DNA of 64,000 bases, from assembly GCA_963678705.1 (NCBI GenBank), contig OY783214.1:6138001-6202000 (forward strand), read 5' to 3'. Below, piece after piece: positions 35,521 through 47,899 of this stretch. The first letter of the stretch is position 1. Each line of letters begins with the position of its first letter. The notes below the pieces were generated by a model. The model ran no database searches, had not been told where the DNA came from, and saw only the letters and a program-made list of their open reading frames with translations. Made by a program: the position numbers and the translations under genes. This DNA comes from Panorpa germanica. Lineage: Eukaryota > Arthropoda > Insecta > Mecoptera > Panorpidae.

Positions 35521-37344
35521 TGTATAAATCAGGATGTCTAGTTTTCAATCTACTTTGGCAAATCTAAGCAAGCTCATTATTGGATAATAACATCTATTTT
35601 GGCTGTAATTCTTGCTTTAATTGCAAGTCTTATATTTTCTGAATCAGAACTATTGATAGATATTAATGAATATAATTTCGAATGGACTCCAAATTATTTA
35701 TTGGGTAGAGACAACATCATATTTATACATTGAACAAACAAAGACAACACTAATCGTGTCATATGCTAAACAGCTAGACTGTTTTAGCAAGTATCCTTAT
35801 CCATCAAGAAATAAAACTTGAATAGCTTATGAGGATCAATATGTTTAATTCGGTAGTCGACTACTTAAGTCAACTAATTAATACACTACTCTAAGCAACC
35901 TACTATCTCCGTTCGAATAGGAATACTATCGTATCTTTCCTATTTTCATAGAATACTCTTAAATGGTCGATAGTACAAGCAACAAGGTACACTCCAAGAC
36001 TGGTACAATTACTTATAATATTGATCGTCCTTTTCAATTCATCCTCCATTTTAGATCAGTGATATTATTCACTGTATTCGTATATAAAACATTTAAAAGC
36101 GTTTACCTCATTAAGTCGTTATCTGATTCGAAAAGTGATTTTACGACTATCTTCACTACGATTCGTTCCGCTGCAATATTATCGCGAAGGAAAAGGTTAT
36201 CTCGATGTGATTTTACTTTAAATAAAGGCGTATACCCGTTACATTCTCTGCCTGGCACTCGCGTAGTTTATTTAAATTTTTGTTAATGCAAATGTTTTAA
36301 GAATTCGTTTTAGATATAAAATAGTACTGCTAGTAGTACGATATTAGCACAAGCTTTATTTGTTTCATAAACCTGCACTTTAATTAACATTGTTACTGTA
36401 GAAATTCTTTAAAATATGACTAAAAAAAACTTTTAATTAATTTTAAATGAATTATAATAAAGTTTTATTTTAATGAAATAATTAGTTCTTTGTAGCTTAT
36501 GTAAAAGGTAAATTAAATATTTAACTTAAACTTGGATCATTTTGAAGCTATATATTTCTGATCTGTCATTCACAAAGCGTTTGCACACGGTTCATTATTA
36601 ATATCGAAACCAACCCTTTTGCAAACTGTTTTAATATAAATTTGATTTTGTAGGGTTGAAAGACATTGAGTCGAAACTTAGTAAACAAGAAGCAATGTTA
36701 ACTGTTAACCTTCTTCGTAATTAGAAAGTCTCCAAATATTCAAAATCGTGAAAGTGTTCAACATCTTACAATAAACTTACGATTATGACTCCGCTTTCCA
36801 ATTCAACCCTATTAAAGCTTAAAATATGATTATAATGTTCTACTAATTGTTATGACGTCATTATTTGCAACTGTATAATTCTACCCTTAATTTTTAGTAA
36901 TAAACTACAACTCTATATAACGTTCTTCCCTTTATTATTTTCTCTGTATTCTTAAACGATGATGGCTTTCTCACACCCCCAAGTTAACTGGCAACTCTTC
37001 AATAATATATTTCAGTTGTTGTGTTAATAGCAGTATATACATAAACTTACAATATCAATTAGGCAACACATACTTAGAAAAACAAGTTTCTAGATATGAA
37101 ATTTCCCAACACTGTGTAGTACCGATTTGAATAAATTCACAATCCGAGGTAAAAAAAGCTACAGGAGCACAATTTTGTATCTAGTCAATTCTTTCTAACA
37201 TATGCAAAATTACGTACTTAAAGCTAAACGTCTTATTTATCGTATCAAACTGAGATCGGCTGGAATCGGCTATTTTGTTGCCGTTGAAGCAACCTCATTG
37301 AAAATGACCATGGTACACTAATTATACAGATACAACTAAAAACC
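35521..37344. other. unassigned sequence
   Basis: A 107-codon plus frame at 35963-36286 has no recognised domain. Bases 36549-36575 are repeated exactly at 38662-38688 (see separate entry). Confidence 0.45.
36549..36575 (+). repeat. 27-base direct repeat (partner at 38662-38688)
   Basis: The 27 bases (core 'ttctgatctgtcattcacaa') are identical at the two places, 2.1 kb apart in the same orientation. The sequences outside diverge at once. They could be remnants of one repeat or of a local duplication. Confidence 0.75.
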
Positions 37345-37354
37345 ATAGAGCTCA

Positions 37355-37831
37355 TTGAAACATGAGAAAAATTGCTAGATTTAGATGAAGGAACGAGGAG
37401 AAAGGAAACAGATACTGGGCAAATACCGAGGAAAGGACGTGTAGAGTGTGCGGAATGAAGATTGAAACATTGGAGCACATTAAATTTTCATGTCAGAAAA
37501 AAGTAACGAGCGAGAAGAATATTGTGCAGTTCACAACAGTGAAGGGAAGAGGTGGATGGCGGAAATAGAGAAAATGAACGAGGAAAGAGAAGTAACGCCA
37601 GAGCAGAAGTTATTTTAATCCAAAGTGACAAAGAGACAAAGAAGACAAGAGGTGAGGAAAGGATGAGAATAAAGGAGGACTAGGGAAAATGAGGTGAGAG
37701 GGTCAAGAGAAAAAGAAGCAGAAAAGTTAGAATAGTTTTAAGTTTAATTTCAAGTTGAAGTTCTGTGACATGTATTAAGAATGTAGATTGTTAAGCCGAA
37801 AGGCACACAATTAATATAATATAATATAATA
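37355..37831 (+). pseudogene. LINE family H, copy H2 (5'-truncated)
   Basis: Flanked by a 10-bp duplication ATAGAGCTCA (37345-37354 and 37832-37841; three further bases match with one change). Across two or three frames it encodes the same region as H1: 'RFRWRNEER', 'GNRYWANTEERTCRVCG', 'ETLEHIKFSCQKK', the C-x2-C-x8-H-x4-C knuckle of a LINE ORF2. Frameshifts and stops make it inactive. The 3' end is 'gattgttaagccgaaaggca' and a TAATA-type tail. Confidence 0.88.
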
Positions 37832-37841
37832 ATAGAGCTCA

Positions 37842-38896
37842 CTGCATACATCTTCTTTCGTATGTTTCATTCATTAAAGAGAATGCGTTGACTATTCCGT
37901 TCCTATCTGAGGAAGCTAACCATAAAATGCCACTGTGTCGTATCGTTTAGAAATGGGAGAACAAGGAAGAAGATAAAACGTACACACGAGACATATCTGC
38001 GATTAATTGTCTGAGGATAATTAGTTTTATACGCTGCATATACTTTTCTTCTTTTTCCAAAGACTTCTACGCGGCCAATAATCGTTCACTTTAGGAAAGA
38101 ACATCTATCACTGGGAAGAAAGGAGAAGGTATTCGAATTACCAAAGGAAAAATTTCCTTGATGTTGCAATGGTAAAATATTCAACATGTAAAAAGAAGTG
38201 ATGATTGGTTGTGTATTACCAAAACAATTTGATGTTACTTTAAAGTAATTTTAAAGTGAACTATATCAACACCTTAACCATGTTCACTCTTGAACAGTTG
38301 CACGGCTGCACCTACTGCATCTCTGTGCAGTGTGCAGTGTAGTGCAGCGTTGATTTGACTGTTAAGCACACTCACAGTGTTAATGGTTGTCACCTGCTCC
38401 GTTCCCTTAATGGTCCTGGAGCATAATTATAAACAGTTATGTTGTTAACTACCAAATGCAATTTGCATACATGCAATAATAATTTTATTTCACATGTTGT
38501 TATTAGTTTGATGACGGAACGTTACTGCATTATGTAGGGTTATAAAAAAACATATTACAAGTTTTAAAATAATTTTATATGTTTATTTAAAAAGTTTTAG
38601 AGTATGCAACATTTCAATAATAGTACTACTATAAAAGAAATAATTATGCAGCGGTATCTTGTATATATTTCTGATCTGTCATTCACAATGTTTGTATAAC
38701 AAAATATATCTGTTTAATGTTCCTACCATCCACACCAATGCACACTGAAACGGAGCAGACCGCATTTATACGAGTAAACTTAACAATACTGCTTCCCTTT
38801 TCTCCTACGTACATATTTATATTTGCGCAAAAGATCAAATGTTTACATTAAAAATATTTGACAAAATTATTTCAGTATTTAATTTTTAATAAATAT
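37842..38896. other. unassigned sequence
   Basis: A patch with repeated 'gtgcagtgt' units lies at 38322-38349. Nothing else recognised apart from the partner of the 27-base repeat at 38662-38688. Confidence 0.45.
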
Positions 38897-38978
38897 AATG
38901 GGCTTGTGAACTCATTTTTTAGGGGTCGTTTTTTCAATTTTTGATTGAAATAAATGTTAATATATGTATATTGATATT

Positions 38979-39132
38979 ATACAGTGGAACGGACGGAAAT
39001 TAATTAGTGAAATATTGAAATATTGATAAATTTGTAAAATTAAATTATAAATTATAAAAGATGTATTTAAAAAAGATTGTTGGTGGCTATGACGAAAGAA
39101 AGTCAAGGCAAATAAGTGAATAAATATAAAAA
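38979..39132 (+). pseudogene. LINE family D, copy D3 (154 bp), inserted in A3
   Basis: Bounded by a perfect 17-bp target-site duplication ATATGTATATTGATATT (38962-38978 and 39133-39149). Contains only the last part of D: 'aaatttgtaaaattaaatta' to 'ggtggctatgacg' and an A-rich tail. The duplication joins A-family sequence on both sides, which proves that A3 was already in place. Confidence 0.9.
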
Positions 39133-39228
39133 ATATGTATATTGATATTTTTATTTTGTAAAAAATTCAAAAGTTGCTGAAAAGGTCTTATAGCAATATC
39201 AAAATTGAATTTAAGTTGTGCCGCATCT

Positions 39229-39550
39229 CAGTAAACATTTTGAAGTCACTTTGATAACATATTGAAGATGGTTATGATTTTTTTGTGATGAAAGAGTTCA
39301 TTTCTCAGATTCGTTCATATGAAATGTCTATTTTATCGGCTACAAATAGTGAAACCATTCCACCTGTCGGAATACAAATGAAGATGAAGTTCATGCGAAC
39401 TATAATTAAAGTGCAATACTGATAGAAGCGTCACAAAACATGACACTTTACCAAATAGTCATAGAAACTGAACTGTAAATGAACTCTTTCATGACAAAAA
39501 GTCATGCGCAACTTCAATATGATGTCAAAGTGACTCCAATATCTTTACTG
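39229..39550. mobile_element. MITE C, copy C3: palindromic form
   Basis: Starts 'cagtaaacattttgaagtca' and ends with the inverted counterpart 'tgactccaatatctttactg'. The inverted similarity extends about 90 bases inward ('ttttgtgatgaaagagttca' on the left, 'tgaactctttcatgacaaaa' on the right). The 'tgtcggaatacaaatgaaga' section of the family is present once between the arms. C1 and C4 lack this duplicated arm, so C3 is a foldback derivative. Confidence 0.8.
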
Positions 39551-39714
39551 GGTAATAGTTGGTGACACAAACTCGTATGCATCCTTGTGGCAAATCGTCG
39601 ATTGTGACGTATCATGCATTGGAATTTACTATAACGTTAGATCCCTTTAATAATTATGAAGACAAAGTTTATGGTTCTCGTAACCTAAATTAAGTCATGG
39701 TTCACAAGCCCATT

Positions 39715-40877
39715 ATTATCTGAAATATGAATACAAATAGAATTATCCATTTAGATATACAAAAGATTTACTGATAATAAAATGCTCTGATTCTACATAA
39801 ATGTTCAAAATATACATTATTCATCTTTGAACTTAATAAATAATTCACGTGTAGTTTTTAAAGCGAGTTGAATGTACAAATATTTAGCCGTTATTACTTT
39901 TGAGTACATATTATATTTTTATTTCTGTTTGGCATGATACCCTACCAACAGTAAGGTATTATTAACGAACTTAAATAGAGAGTAGCAACTCACGCATCGG
40001 TCTACCCGCTACCATTGAACTATTACATCTATTAAGGCTATCATGCCTTGTACGAAGCATATGCGTCCTAAGAAGGGGGTCCTTCTTTTACTCTGATGAT
40101 GTTGGACAAACTTTATACTAAATACATCGGAAGTTATCATGTATTTATATTGTTACCGTTACCCACCGCATTCCCCCACTTTGTGAAATTTTTTTGCGAA
40201 CGCCTATGTCACTACCCTTACAAGTAACACCACCCGATAACATGTAGGAGATTTTATACTTAAAAATAAAAGTTTGTGTTAATATTATACAAAATAATAG
40301 GGGTCGATATCAATATTTTAAAGTACAAACAAAATCTGTACACAAGGGATGAAAATGAAGTTTACATTGCATTAAGTCAATGTCGTGTTAATGTCAACAA
40401 AAGGGATGTTTATCTGGGGTGGCGGTGGGGTGTGGGCTGATTCATGATGTAATTATAACGTTATTACAAATAAACAGTTGAGTTGATACTGATGGGAAGT
40501 TTATATAACGCGAACTTTTACAACGCGAATTTTAAAGCGATTTTTTCCTATCACGTGATATTATAAAATATGTCGAGCATCTCTTTTAGATCAGTATCAA
40601 TAATACGAATACTAGAAATACGAAAATACTTTAATGGAGATAATCCATCTAGTCTTGGCGATTCCGCTTTACTTTGAAAACAGTAGTTGGTACTGGAAAG
40701 AATATTATTCAAGATGAAAGTTTAATAAAAATAACAAAATGTAAAAGACAGTAAAATTGAATCAGTTTTAACTGAAGAATGATGAATGAAAGAAATTTTA
40801 TTTTGAAGTGCTTATTGCACTACTAGCTCACTTTATTTTATTGATTCTATAATTTTGAAATCATTTATTTTATCAAC
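39715..40877. other. unassigned sequence
   Basis: A G-rich run 'ggggtggcggtggggtgtgg' lies at about 40416-40435. No gene recognised. Confidence 0.45.
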
Positions 40878-41480
40878 GGGTAAGGTCAAATTAATAAAAA
40901 AAAGCATATTTTCGATAATGTTTTTTGACGACACAGTTCATATATAATTATTTCTATAATTACTACATGATAAAATAATATTTAAAGAATACTTTGTGAA
41001 ATTTTCATAAAGAAATCAGGTATTGACAGCAAATCTCCGCTAACGTCACAAAAAAAAGTTTCATTGCAGTGTCACTCATAACTCATCACTGGATAATTTG
41101 AAATAAAAAGAAAAATGATTTTATTAGTTGATAATTGTTTCTGCAGGTAACCCTGTCGAGTTATTTTTATTCCTTTTTCAATTGTTTACAGCACTTAGAT
41201 GTAAAAATACCGATTTTTCATGAAAAAAATTAGAAACTTTGTTATTTTAAAATATGTTAAAATTAAAATAAAAAAAACTTGACAGCGTTACCTCGGCATT
41301 TATGTAAAGAAAGAGTTTGCAAAATTTCAAAAGGATCGGTGCAGTAGATTTTGAGCTAGAGAGGACACCGACTCTGGAAGAAGCTAAGAGTGATTTAAAA
41401 CTTTATATTTCCGACAGTTTTACTCTAATCGACGACAAATTTTCGCACAATAAACTTAATATGTTGTACATTAATATAAA
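40878..41480 (+). repeat. dispersed repeat G, copy G2
   Basis: Same orientation as G1 (24389-25055). It starts 'gggtaaggtcaaa' and ends 'aaacttaatatgttgtacat', then an A-rich tail. A short tandem 'cccactcctttaataa' unit (about 41514-41560) with a run of C follows, where G1 also has a C run. Confidence 0.75.
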
Positions 41481-41560
41481 TAAATAAAAAATAAATAATA
41501 ACAACCGCCCTCTCCCACTCCTTTAATAATAACCCCCCCCCCTTCCACTCCTTTAATAAC

Positions 41561-42625
41561 AACCAAATCCAAAAAATATAACTCGAACTCAGGAATCAAA
41601 CCCGAATTGTAATTTTCGGAAAAAAACATCTAAAGAATTTTCTTTTGAAAAATATTCAAATACCCAATGATTTACCTCTCTAAATTTAGCAGCTTATACT
41701 AATGTACACTGCACTGTGCACATGCATAACATATCTACACTTATTATTTTTTAAACAAAGAACAAACGAAAATATAATTCGTAATAATGATAAATGATTT
41801 TATACACGAGTGCCAACATACCATTTTAACTCAATATATTCTTTGTAAGTTACCAGAACTGTAATTTACTGTTCTAGTTCATACTAAATGCAGTCTGCAG
41901 GGTATTAGGCAAATTGAATTCCTTTGAATTTAGACCGCCCACAAAGCTCACATCCAGCTCACCTGGTATATGAGTAAAGGTGCAGACTATACACTCTGAA
42001 CTTTCCTACTAGAACTACATTTGTAGATCGCAGAGTATGTATATCACTACGTGTGGTAATAACACAGGCATATTTACATTCATATTACTTAATTGAAATA
42101 TACCGGCTGTATTCGTAAAATATTTACATTGGCTTCACGTTCTGCATCATGTATTATGTGAATTATTAAAAAGGCGAAATATAATGTTACATTCAAATTT
42201 TTTTTTAGATTTCAGCGATTTTAACAACTTGGATCATATTCCTTCATTCCGTTTTATATTTTGTTGATCTGCCTGTCTAAGTTACGATTAAATATACTTT
42301 TGTGTTTTTTTCTCAGATGGCTGTATATATGTTGCAAGATATCATGAGATGTTTTACTTTTATTTGGCAATGGCATGTATTGCTTTGTACTATAGGCTAA
42401 TGAATGTATATTTGTTAAGCTGATAATTAATTAAATTCGCTGGTCGGAGAATTGAACCCATTGAACCAAATAGTGATTTAAAAATATTTCTCTTTATTCA
42501 ATTTATTTTTCAAGCATAGTATTCTACCTTTTCAGAAAGTATGATTTGTCAAACCCCTCAAGTGGTTCGTTTCAGCAATGGTTAAGCCGGCTGCTGACGA
42601 TGTGATGAACGTTTGATTCAAATGT
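41561..42625. other. unassigned sequence
   Basis: No gene or repeat ends recognised. Confidence 0.5.
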
Positions 42626-42971
42626 GTGAGTCAAATATTATAAGATCGTCATGGCAAGTTTCCTACTACACGGTGGAAGGAATGTTTAGTCCGAATGATT
42701 TATTTATTTTATTAATTTGATGATATTATTGACACTGACACTGTTTAACAAAAACATTTAAGTAAATAAATAAACTTTCAATTGTAAAACCTTCCTTTGT
42801 TGGACAATTCGTGCAGCAGTGCATGACATGCGGATCAAGTGTGTGGTGGGTTTAGAAATAACTCTTTTGACGCGAATCAAAAGACCGACTTAAACCGACA
42901 AATTTGTTTCAGCATCGAGTACACGATGCGTCCAACGTTGGAAGTTGTTCGTAGCATCGTTTGGCGCCGGT
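42626..42971 (-). repeat. dispersed repeat K, copy K2 (inverted relative to K1)
   Basis: The reverse complement matches K1 (25210-25576) over the full length with scattered substitutions and small indels. The frame of K1 is broken here. It ends about 80 bases before the Harbinger-like element L. Confidence 0.75.
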
Positions 42972-43051
42972 TTAACAAGAGCTTAATTGAATCTGAATAA
43001 TAGAAAGCTCTACAAGTAATTAATAGCGTAATTTAACTAATTTAATAGTTA

Positions 43052-43411
43052 GGCCGTCCCCACACGGTCGACTGATTACAAACCTTAGCCTCGAATCTGC
43101 CTGAACCGAATGAGAATGCAACTGTGTTGTTAGTGAGAAAACGCACGTGTAAACACACGGCACGAAGGAAACTAAACTGGCTTTGAGACTCTGTTCAAAG
43201 ATTCGGTCGCAATGCATGCTTGGTTACATGCTTTTGATGGTGACATCATGAGCAGAGATGTGCACAAATACTATTCAAAAGTATTTAAATACATCCATAC
43301 ATACAAATACGGCACAATAAAATCTTCTATTATGCTATTGTTTAAAAATCTATACAGTCACGAAACACGGCTCGACTAGTTTGCAATCAGTCGATTCGTG
43401 TGCTTAGGGCT
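43052..43411. mobile_element. PIF/Harbinger-like MITE L (candidate)
   Basis: Imperfect inverted ends: left 'ggccgtccccacacggtcga' then 'ctgattacaaac'; right, read in reverse complement, 'agccctaagcacacgaatcg' then 'actgattgcaaac'. TTA stands directly outside both ends, which fits the 3-bp target duplication of PIF/Harbinger elements. No transposase frame; a 65-codon minus frame (43020-43217) is an incidental frame over the left end. Confidence 0.6.
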
Positions 43412-43414
43412 TTA

Positions 43415-45002
43415 CAGTTACATTATTTATATTTCAATACCTCAATAAGGAACGCGAACTCCAAAAATTTGGGGACCGTTCTTCTAGATCATATATTTAA
43501 ACTTAATAACAGTATTTCCATTAATTTAATTTTATTGAAATGAATATAACAATTTGTCTGTTATGTCTATTGTTATTAAATAATGTAATAGTTAAAATTG
43601 AATTATCTCTCCCTGAACATTCACTCGAAAGATTTAATTGGTTTGTTTGGTTAAAATCACTAGTATTAATGAATACACAGTGTTTAATAATACGCCAATT
43701 GGACTTTGAGGTCAGTGCTGAGGTTGCGCTATTATAGTTACAAACAGGCATCGGCATTGGATATTTATTCCTTGTTTGAACGGACTGCAAGCATGTTCCA
43801 ATGGAGTAATGCATTACAATTTATATTTTGATAACGTTGGTAAAATAATAAACAAAACTGTTTTTGAAAATAATTATGAACTCTGATACAATACAGTGTT
43901 AAACCACACTTGGAGTTTGTTACTAATTGCCTAAATTGTATTTTCATATTTTGTTACGATTCTTTATTTGACAGTTGTTTAATAATATTATGCTTAATAT
44001 AGAGGAGTTTTAGGCCCGAGACAACTATAATTTTTGAATTCCCTTAAAAACGAAAAGTCACCAAAGGCTATTACATGCAACATGCAAGTAAATTGTTAAT
44101 ATTTTCTGGTCTGACATCAAATTCAATTATATTCAGTCATACATATAAAAGTCACGATCTAAACATATTTTAAAATCCCAAATATTTGAAAAGAACATGA
44201 AACATTGTATGTTAAATGCTTATTGTAAGTTATTTAACGCCTGAAATATATGCAACACATTTTACTTCGTCATTTTTTAAAAATATTCTTAAATTCTAGT
44301 GGTCATAAAGAGAGTAGCCAAATCAAAGTTTGAAAATGAAGGTGGATTAAACGGCGCGAAAGCGTCTAATTGTAACTGGATACAAGTCAATTTGGCGTGA
44401 CGGTGAGAAATAATTTGTTTTTACATTCCTCAATGTTATGACTCAAGGTTTATAGGTAACTGAATCCACAACTAATAATAAGCGTTCATGACCAAACATC
44501 CTTAACAAGTTATTTAATATTTTTCTTATTATTATTCACAAGCTATAATTACTATAAGAACAACGGAACGAACATGTACCATACAACCACACAAGTAGTT
44601 CTCCTGTTCGCAAAATATTTTTTTGCTTCTCCATTGTGGAATTATTACTGTAATCATTTGCCACATATTGTTTTTGTCGCACACAACCCGTTACCATTTG
44701 TGGCTTCGTTCGGTTTACTTGGTAAATAACGCAAGGGTTGAATACTGGTTCGCTGGTCACTTTGTTGTAATACAGTACTTTGTATTCAACATAAAAACAA
44801 CCCCAATAGAGTCTTGTCAATATATTAAATTCTAGAAATGTAGTTACCTTCTGATATTAAATATATTGATTTATTTAACCAGATGGTGCCAACGAAGTAA
44901 TTGTTTTACTCTTGTTACAATCAACGAAGCTGCTGTATAAATTTACATATGAAAAATCTGAGTATTCAATCATTGAGTCTTTAAACCTGAGATTTAATTC
45001 TC
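43415..45002. other. unassigned AT-rich sequence
   Basis: Several frames of 60-97 codons overlap on both strands, none with a domain. Nothing else recognised. Confidence 0.45.
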
Positions 45003-45688
45003 ATGGGCTTGTGTCCTATATCCTATGTATGATAAAGTGGGTTACTAGAACCTCAAATGTGCAATTATTTTTTAATACATCTTTATATTTCAAGAGATAT
45101 TAACAATTAAAAAAGTAATTTTGTCTCTTTATTTATTAAAGGGATTTAACGTTGTACAACATTCCAAATGCATGTGACATTACAATCGCTAGTTGCTATA
45201 TATCTCTCTTATACGACAGAGTGTAAAAGATATATATTCTTGACAGAACTCTGACAAGGTAACAGGTTACCAACTTTACAGCTCATAAATCTCTGTTATA
45301 TGTATTTATATATCAAAATATCGAGTATTATTTACAGCTATTTCAAGGAACAATAAAATTTTAATATTATATCTGCCGTAACAGGGTTAAATCAAATAAA
45401 AACTTATTATTCCTTGTCTTGACTTGATTATTTCGACTACCAACAGCTACAAAACATTACCACAGCACTGATCTACTCCACAAATAACTGACGTTAAAGC
45501 GCATTTCAAGTCATACAAATATGACCGACCATTTCTAGCGCTAAAACTGCAATTCAAATTTGTAATTGCTATATCTCCGTCAACATTTAGATATTTAATA
45601 AAATAGACACACCCATACACATTTATTAACATCAATTTCAATAAACAATTGAAAAATCGACCACTAAGAAATGAGGACACAACCCCAT
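45003..45688 (-). mobile_element. MITE A, copy A4
   Basis: Reverse-orientation A element with ends 'atgggcttgtgtcc' (45003-45016) and 'ggacacaaccccat' (45675-45688). It lacks about 25 bases next to the left end. It carries an extra segment at about 45188-45262 ('cgctagttgctatatatctc') that also appears in A6 but not in A5, so the family has at least two sub-types. Confidence 0.82.
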
Positions 45689-46483
45689 CTGTGAAGTACG
45701 GGGGGAACTTTTGTTATTATAGTTAACTGTGATAATTGCTAATAACTTTTTGGGTAAAGATTTTTAATTTTGATTTCAAATTATTTTGTTAGTAGTGTAA
45801 GCATTACACCAATAAAAATAAACTTTCATTTTAGCAGCAAGTTCTCCACTCCGTTACACGTAAAATTTCAGCTATGTGGAAGCCAAAATATCTCGGAACT
45901 TTTAAATAAATAAATTACAGCCCTACACTGTAATATATGTGTAACAAATTCAACAATAGAGAGGAAATAATTAACATGAAACGTCCTTACATTTAATGTA
46001 AATGTTATTTCTTCTAAATGTAAATTAAAACCCTTTTCCTAAACAAATTCTTATCACATAACATCTACTAATACAAAACTCATAGTTTATATTATAAATT
46101 AAATATGAAGGTGGGTGTGTCTTATATTTGATACCAGCGAACAATTTTTATTTATATATAAAATTAACTTCTATTATTAAAATAATAATAGAACACATTA
46201 TAAGTTTTTTTTTTCATGTATATGTATATTTTTATTTTATACAGTTTTATTTAGAATTGAGGCGCGTGAGTAGGAGCAATAAACGCATGCTAATTAGACC
46301 TGACAAGTTCCTCCCACTCTGAACACGCGGCAATTCTCTCATCTAGATCATAAACAGTGGCGACATGAACCCCAAGCACAGAACTCCAGGGGCACCAGTT
46401 CGCGAGTCAGTTCTATGCTGATGATAAATATAGAAAGATAACGTATCGATAAATATGTGTCTAATGTATGTGTTCCATTGTAT
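45689..46483. other. unassigned sequence
   Basis: A less AT-rich stretch at 46257-46420 has no long frame. Nothing else recognised. Confidence 0.45.
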
Positions 46484-47899
46484 CAGTGGCATAGCTACCG
46501 CCGTATCAGCCGTATCAATGATTGGACCGGACCCCCGGGCTACGGGGGGCCCGAAAATGTGTAAGCCAAAATTCGTAAAATGTTATCAACAATCTCACTT
46601 AAACTCTTAGGCTGTACTTCGCGAGAAATCATATCATAAAAAAGTGTCCAACGTGCCTAAAAAAGTTTTCGATTCAAAATGATATTGTTAATTTGCTTGG
46701 TGCACAGTTACAGAAAATATTGCTTTAGAAATTAAAGAAGCTCTATTTCTGGCGATTATTATGGATACAACACAAGACCTGTCAAAAATGGACCAACTTT
46801 CTGTAGTTTTTCGATACATCTCGATAACAGAAAATAATGATAATGTACCTAAAGAAATAAAAATCTACAAGTCCTTTTTGGGGTTTATAGCATTCGATTC
46901 TAATGTAGAAGGACTGAAAACTGTAATCTTAAGGTAGTTGGTTCGTGGAATGACTTTTCAAAGGATTTTAATAAAACTTCATTTAATTGCTCTTTAATTA
47001 ATTATAAGACATATTGACCTCAGGTCGATTAAAATTTACCACTCCATTATTGAGAAAAACGATATTAAAGTTTTGTTATTTTAACACAGGCTCTTATGGA
47101 AAATAGTAATTTCAATGTTATTTTTATCGAATAAAATAAAAACGATTCAAAGGAATTCAATAAAAATTTAATATATTATAGAAACAGTAGTTATTAATCA
47201 CATAAAAAAAAATGGAAATTATTCTCCACGCCATTACAGAAATATAATTTTGTAAACATTGAAAATACGTGTATATACGTGTGTGTATGTGAATATACGT
47301 GTAGATACTATTTACATGTAGTGAGAACAGTGAGACTGTACTTTCACAAAAGTTTTTAACGAGACTATTTGACACTAACGTTTCAGCTACATTATAATTT
47401 TAGGTTGCTGAGTTATACTTTTGAGCATGACTATCTCGGACCAACTACCTTAAACACCATAAAAGAATATGGAATTAATTTGTTCAAATGTAGATGGCAG
47501 GGTTACGATGGAGCAAATGTTATGTCTGGTGTATATGGCGGACTACAAGCCCTTAAAAAAGAGCATGCCCCAAATGCCGATTATGTTCATTGGGTGGATT
47601 ACATTTAATTTTAAACGATACTGCGATACGTGTTCCTGAAGTGTCAATTTTTCTCGATAGCTTGGAAAAAATATATACTTCTTTTAGCAATAATGTTGAC
47701 TAACGATTCATTTGAAAAATATAAAATTACCCTTAAAAAGATGTGTCCTACTAGATGGTCTTTAAGAAACGACGCTTTATCAGCTATTAGGAAAAATTAT
47801 TCATTAATAATGAAAACTTTATACCAACTAAATTTAATTTTCACTAAAAAAGACGAAAGTGACAAATGTAAAAATATAATTAAAATTTCATTTCATTGA
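46484..47899 (+). pseudogene. broken ZMYM1-like hAT transposase (DUF4371 type)
   Basis: The left end 'cagtggcatagctaccgccg' followed by 'ggacccccgggctacgggg' is typical of the 5' end of ZMYM1-type hAT elements. Coding pieces follow in order: 46712-46930 'ALEIKEALFLAIIMDTTQD' and 'MDQLSVVFRYI' (acidic D-T-x-D catalytic-type motif and following strand); 47400-47608 'GYDGANVMSGVYGGLQALKK' and 'HAPNADYVH'; 47613-47690 'LNDTAIRVPEVSIFLDSLEK'; 47717-47880 'KMCPTRWSLRNDAL', the conserved C-x-TRW motif. The frames differ between pieces, with stops and at least two shifts. About 455 bases of non-coding sequence separate the first and second pieces. The C-terminal dimerisation region and the right end were not found. 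The element is inactive. Confidence 0.8.

Larger units (their letters stand above)
38897..39714 (+). mobile_element. MITE A, copy A3, host of nested D3 and C3
   Basis: Terminal inverted repeats 'aatgggcttgtg' (38897-38908) and 'cacaagcccatt' (39703-39714). Sub-terminal 'actcattttttaggggtcg' on the left matches the family. Much of the usual A interior is replaced: LINE D3 is inserted at 38979-39132 and the C element lies at 39229-39550. The three insertions give a relative order: A3 is oldest, with D3 and C3 later. Confidence 0.8.

Noticed and set aside
35963-36286. 107-codon plus-strand frame
   Set aside because: No domain or repeat support; the end 'GTRVVYLNFC' is not diagnostic.
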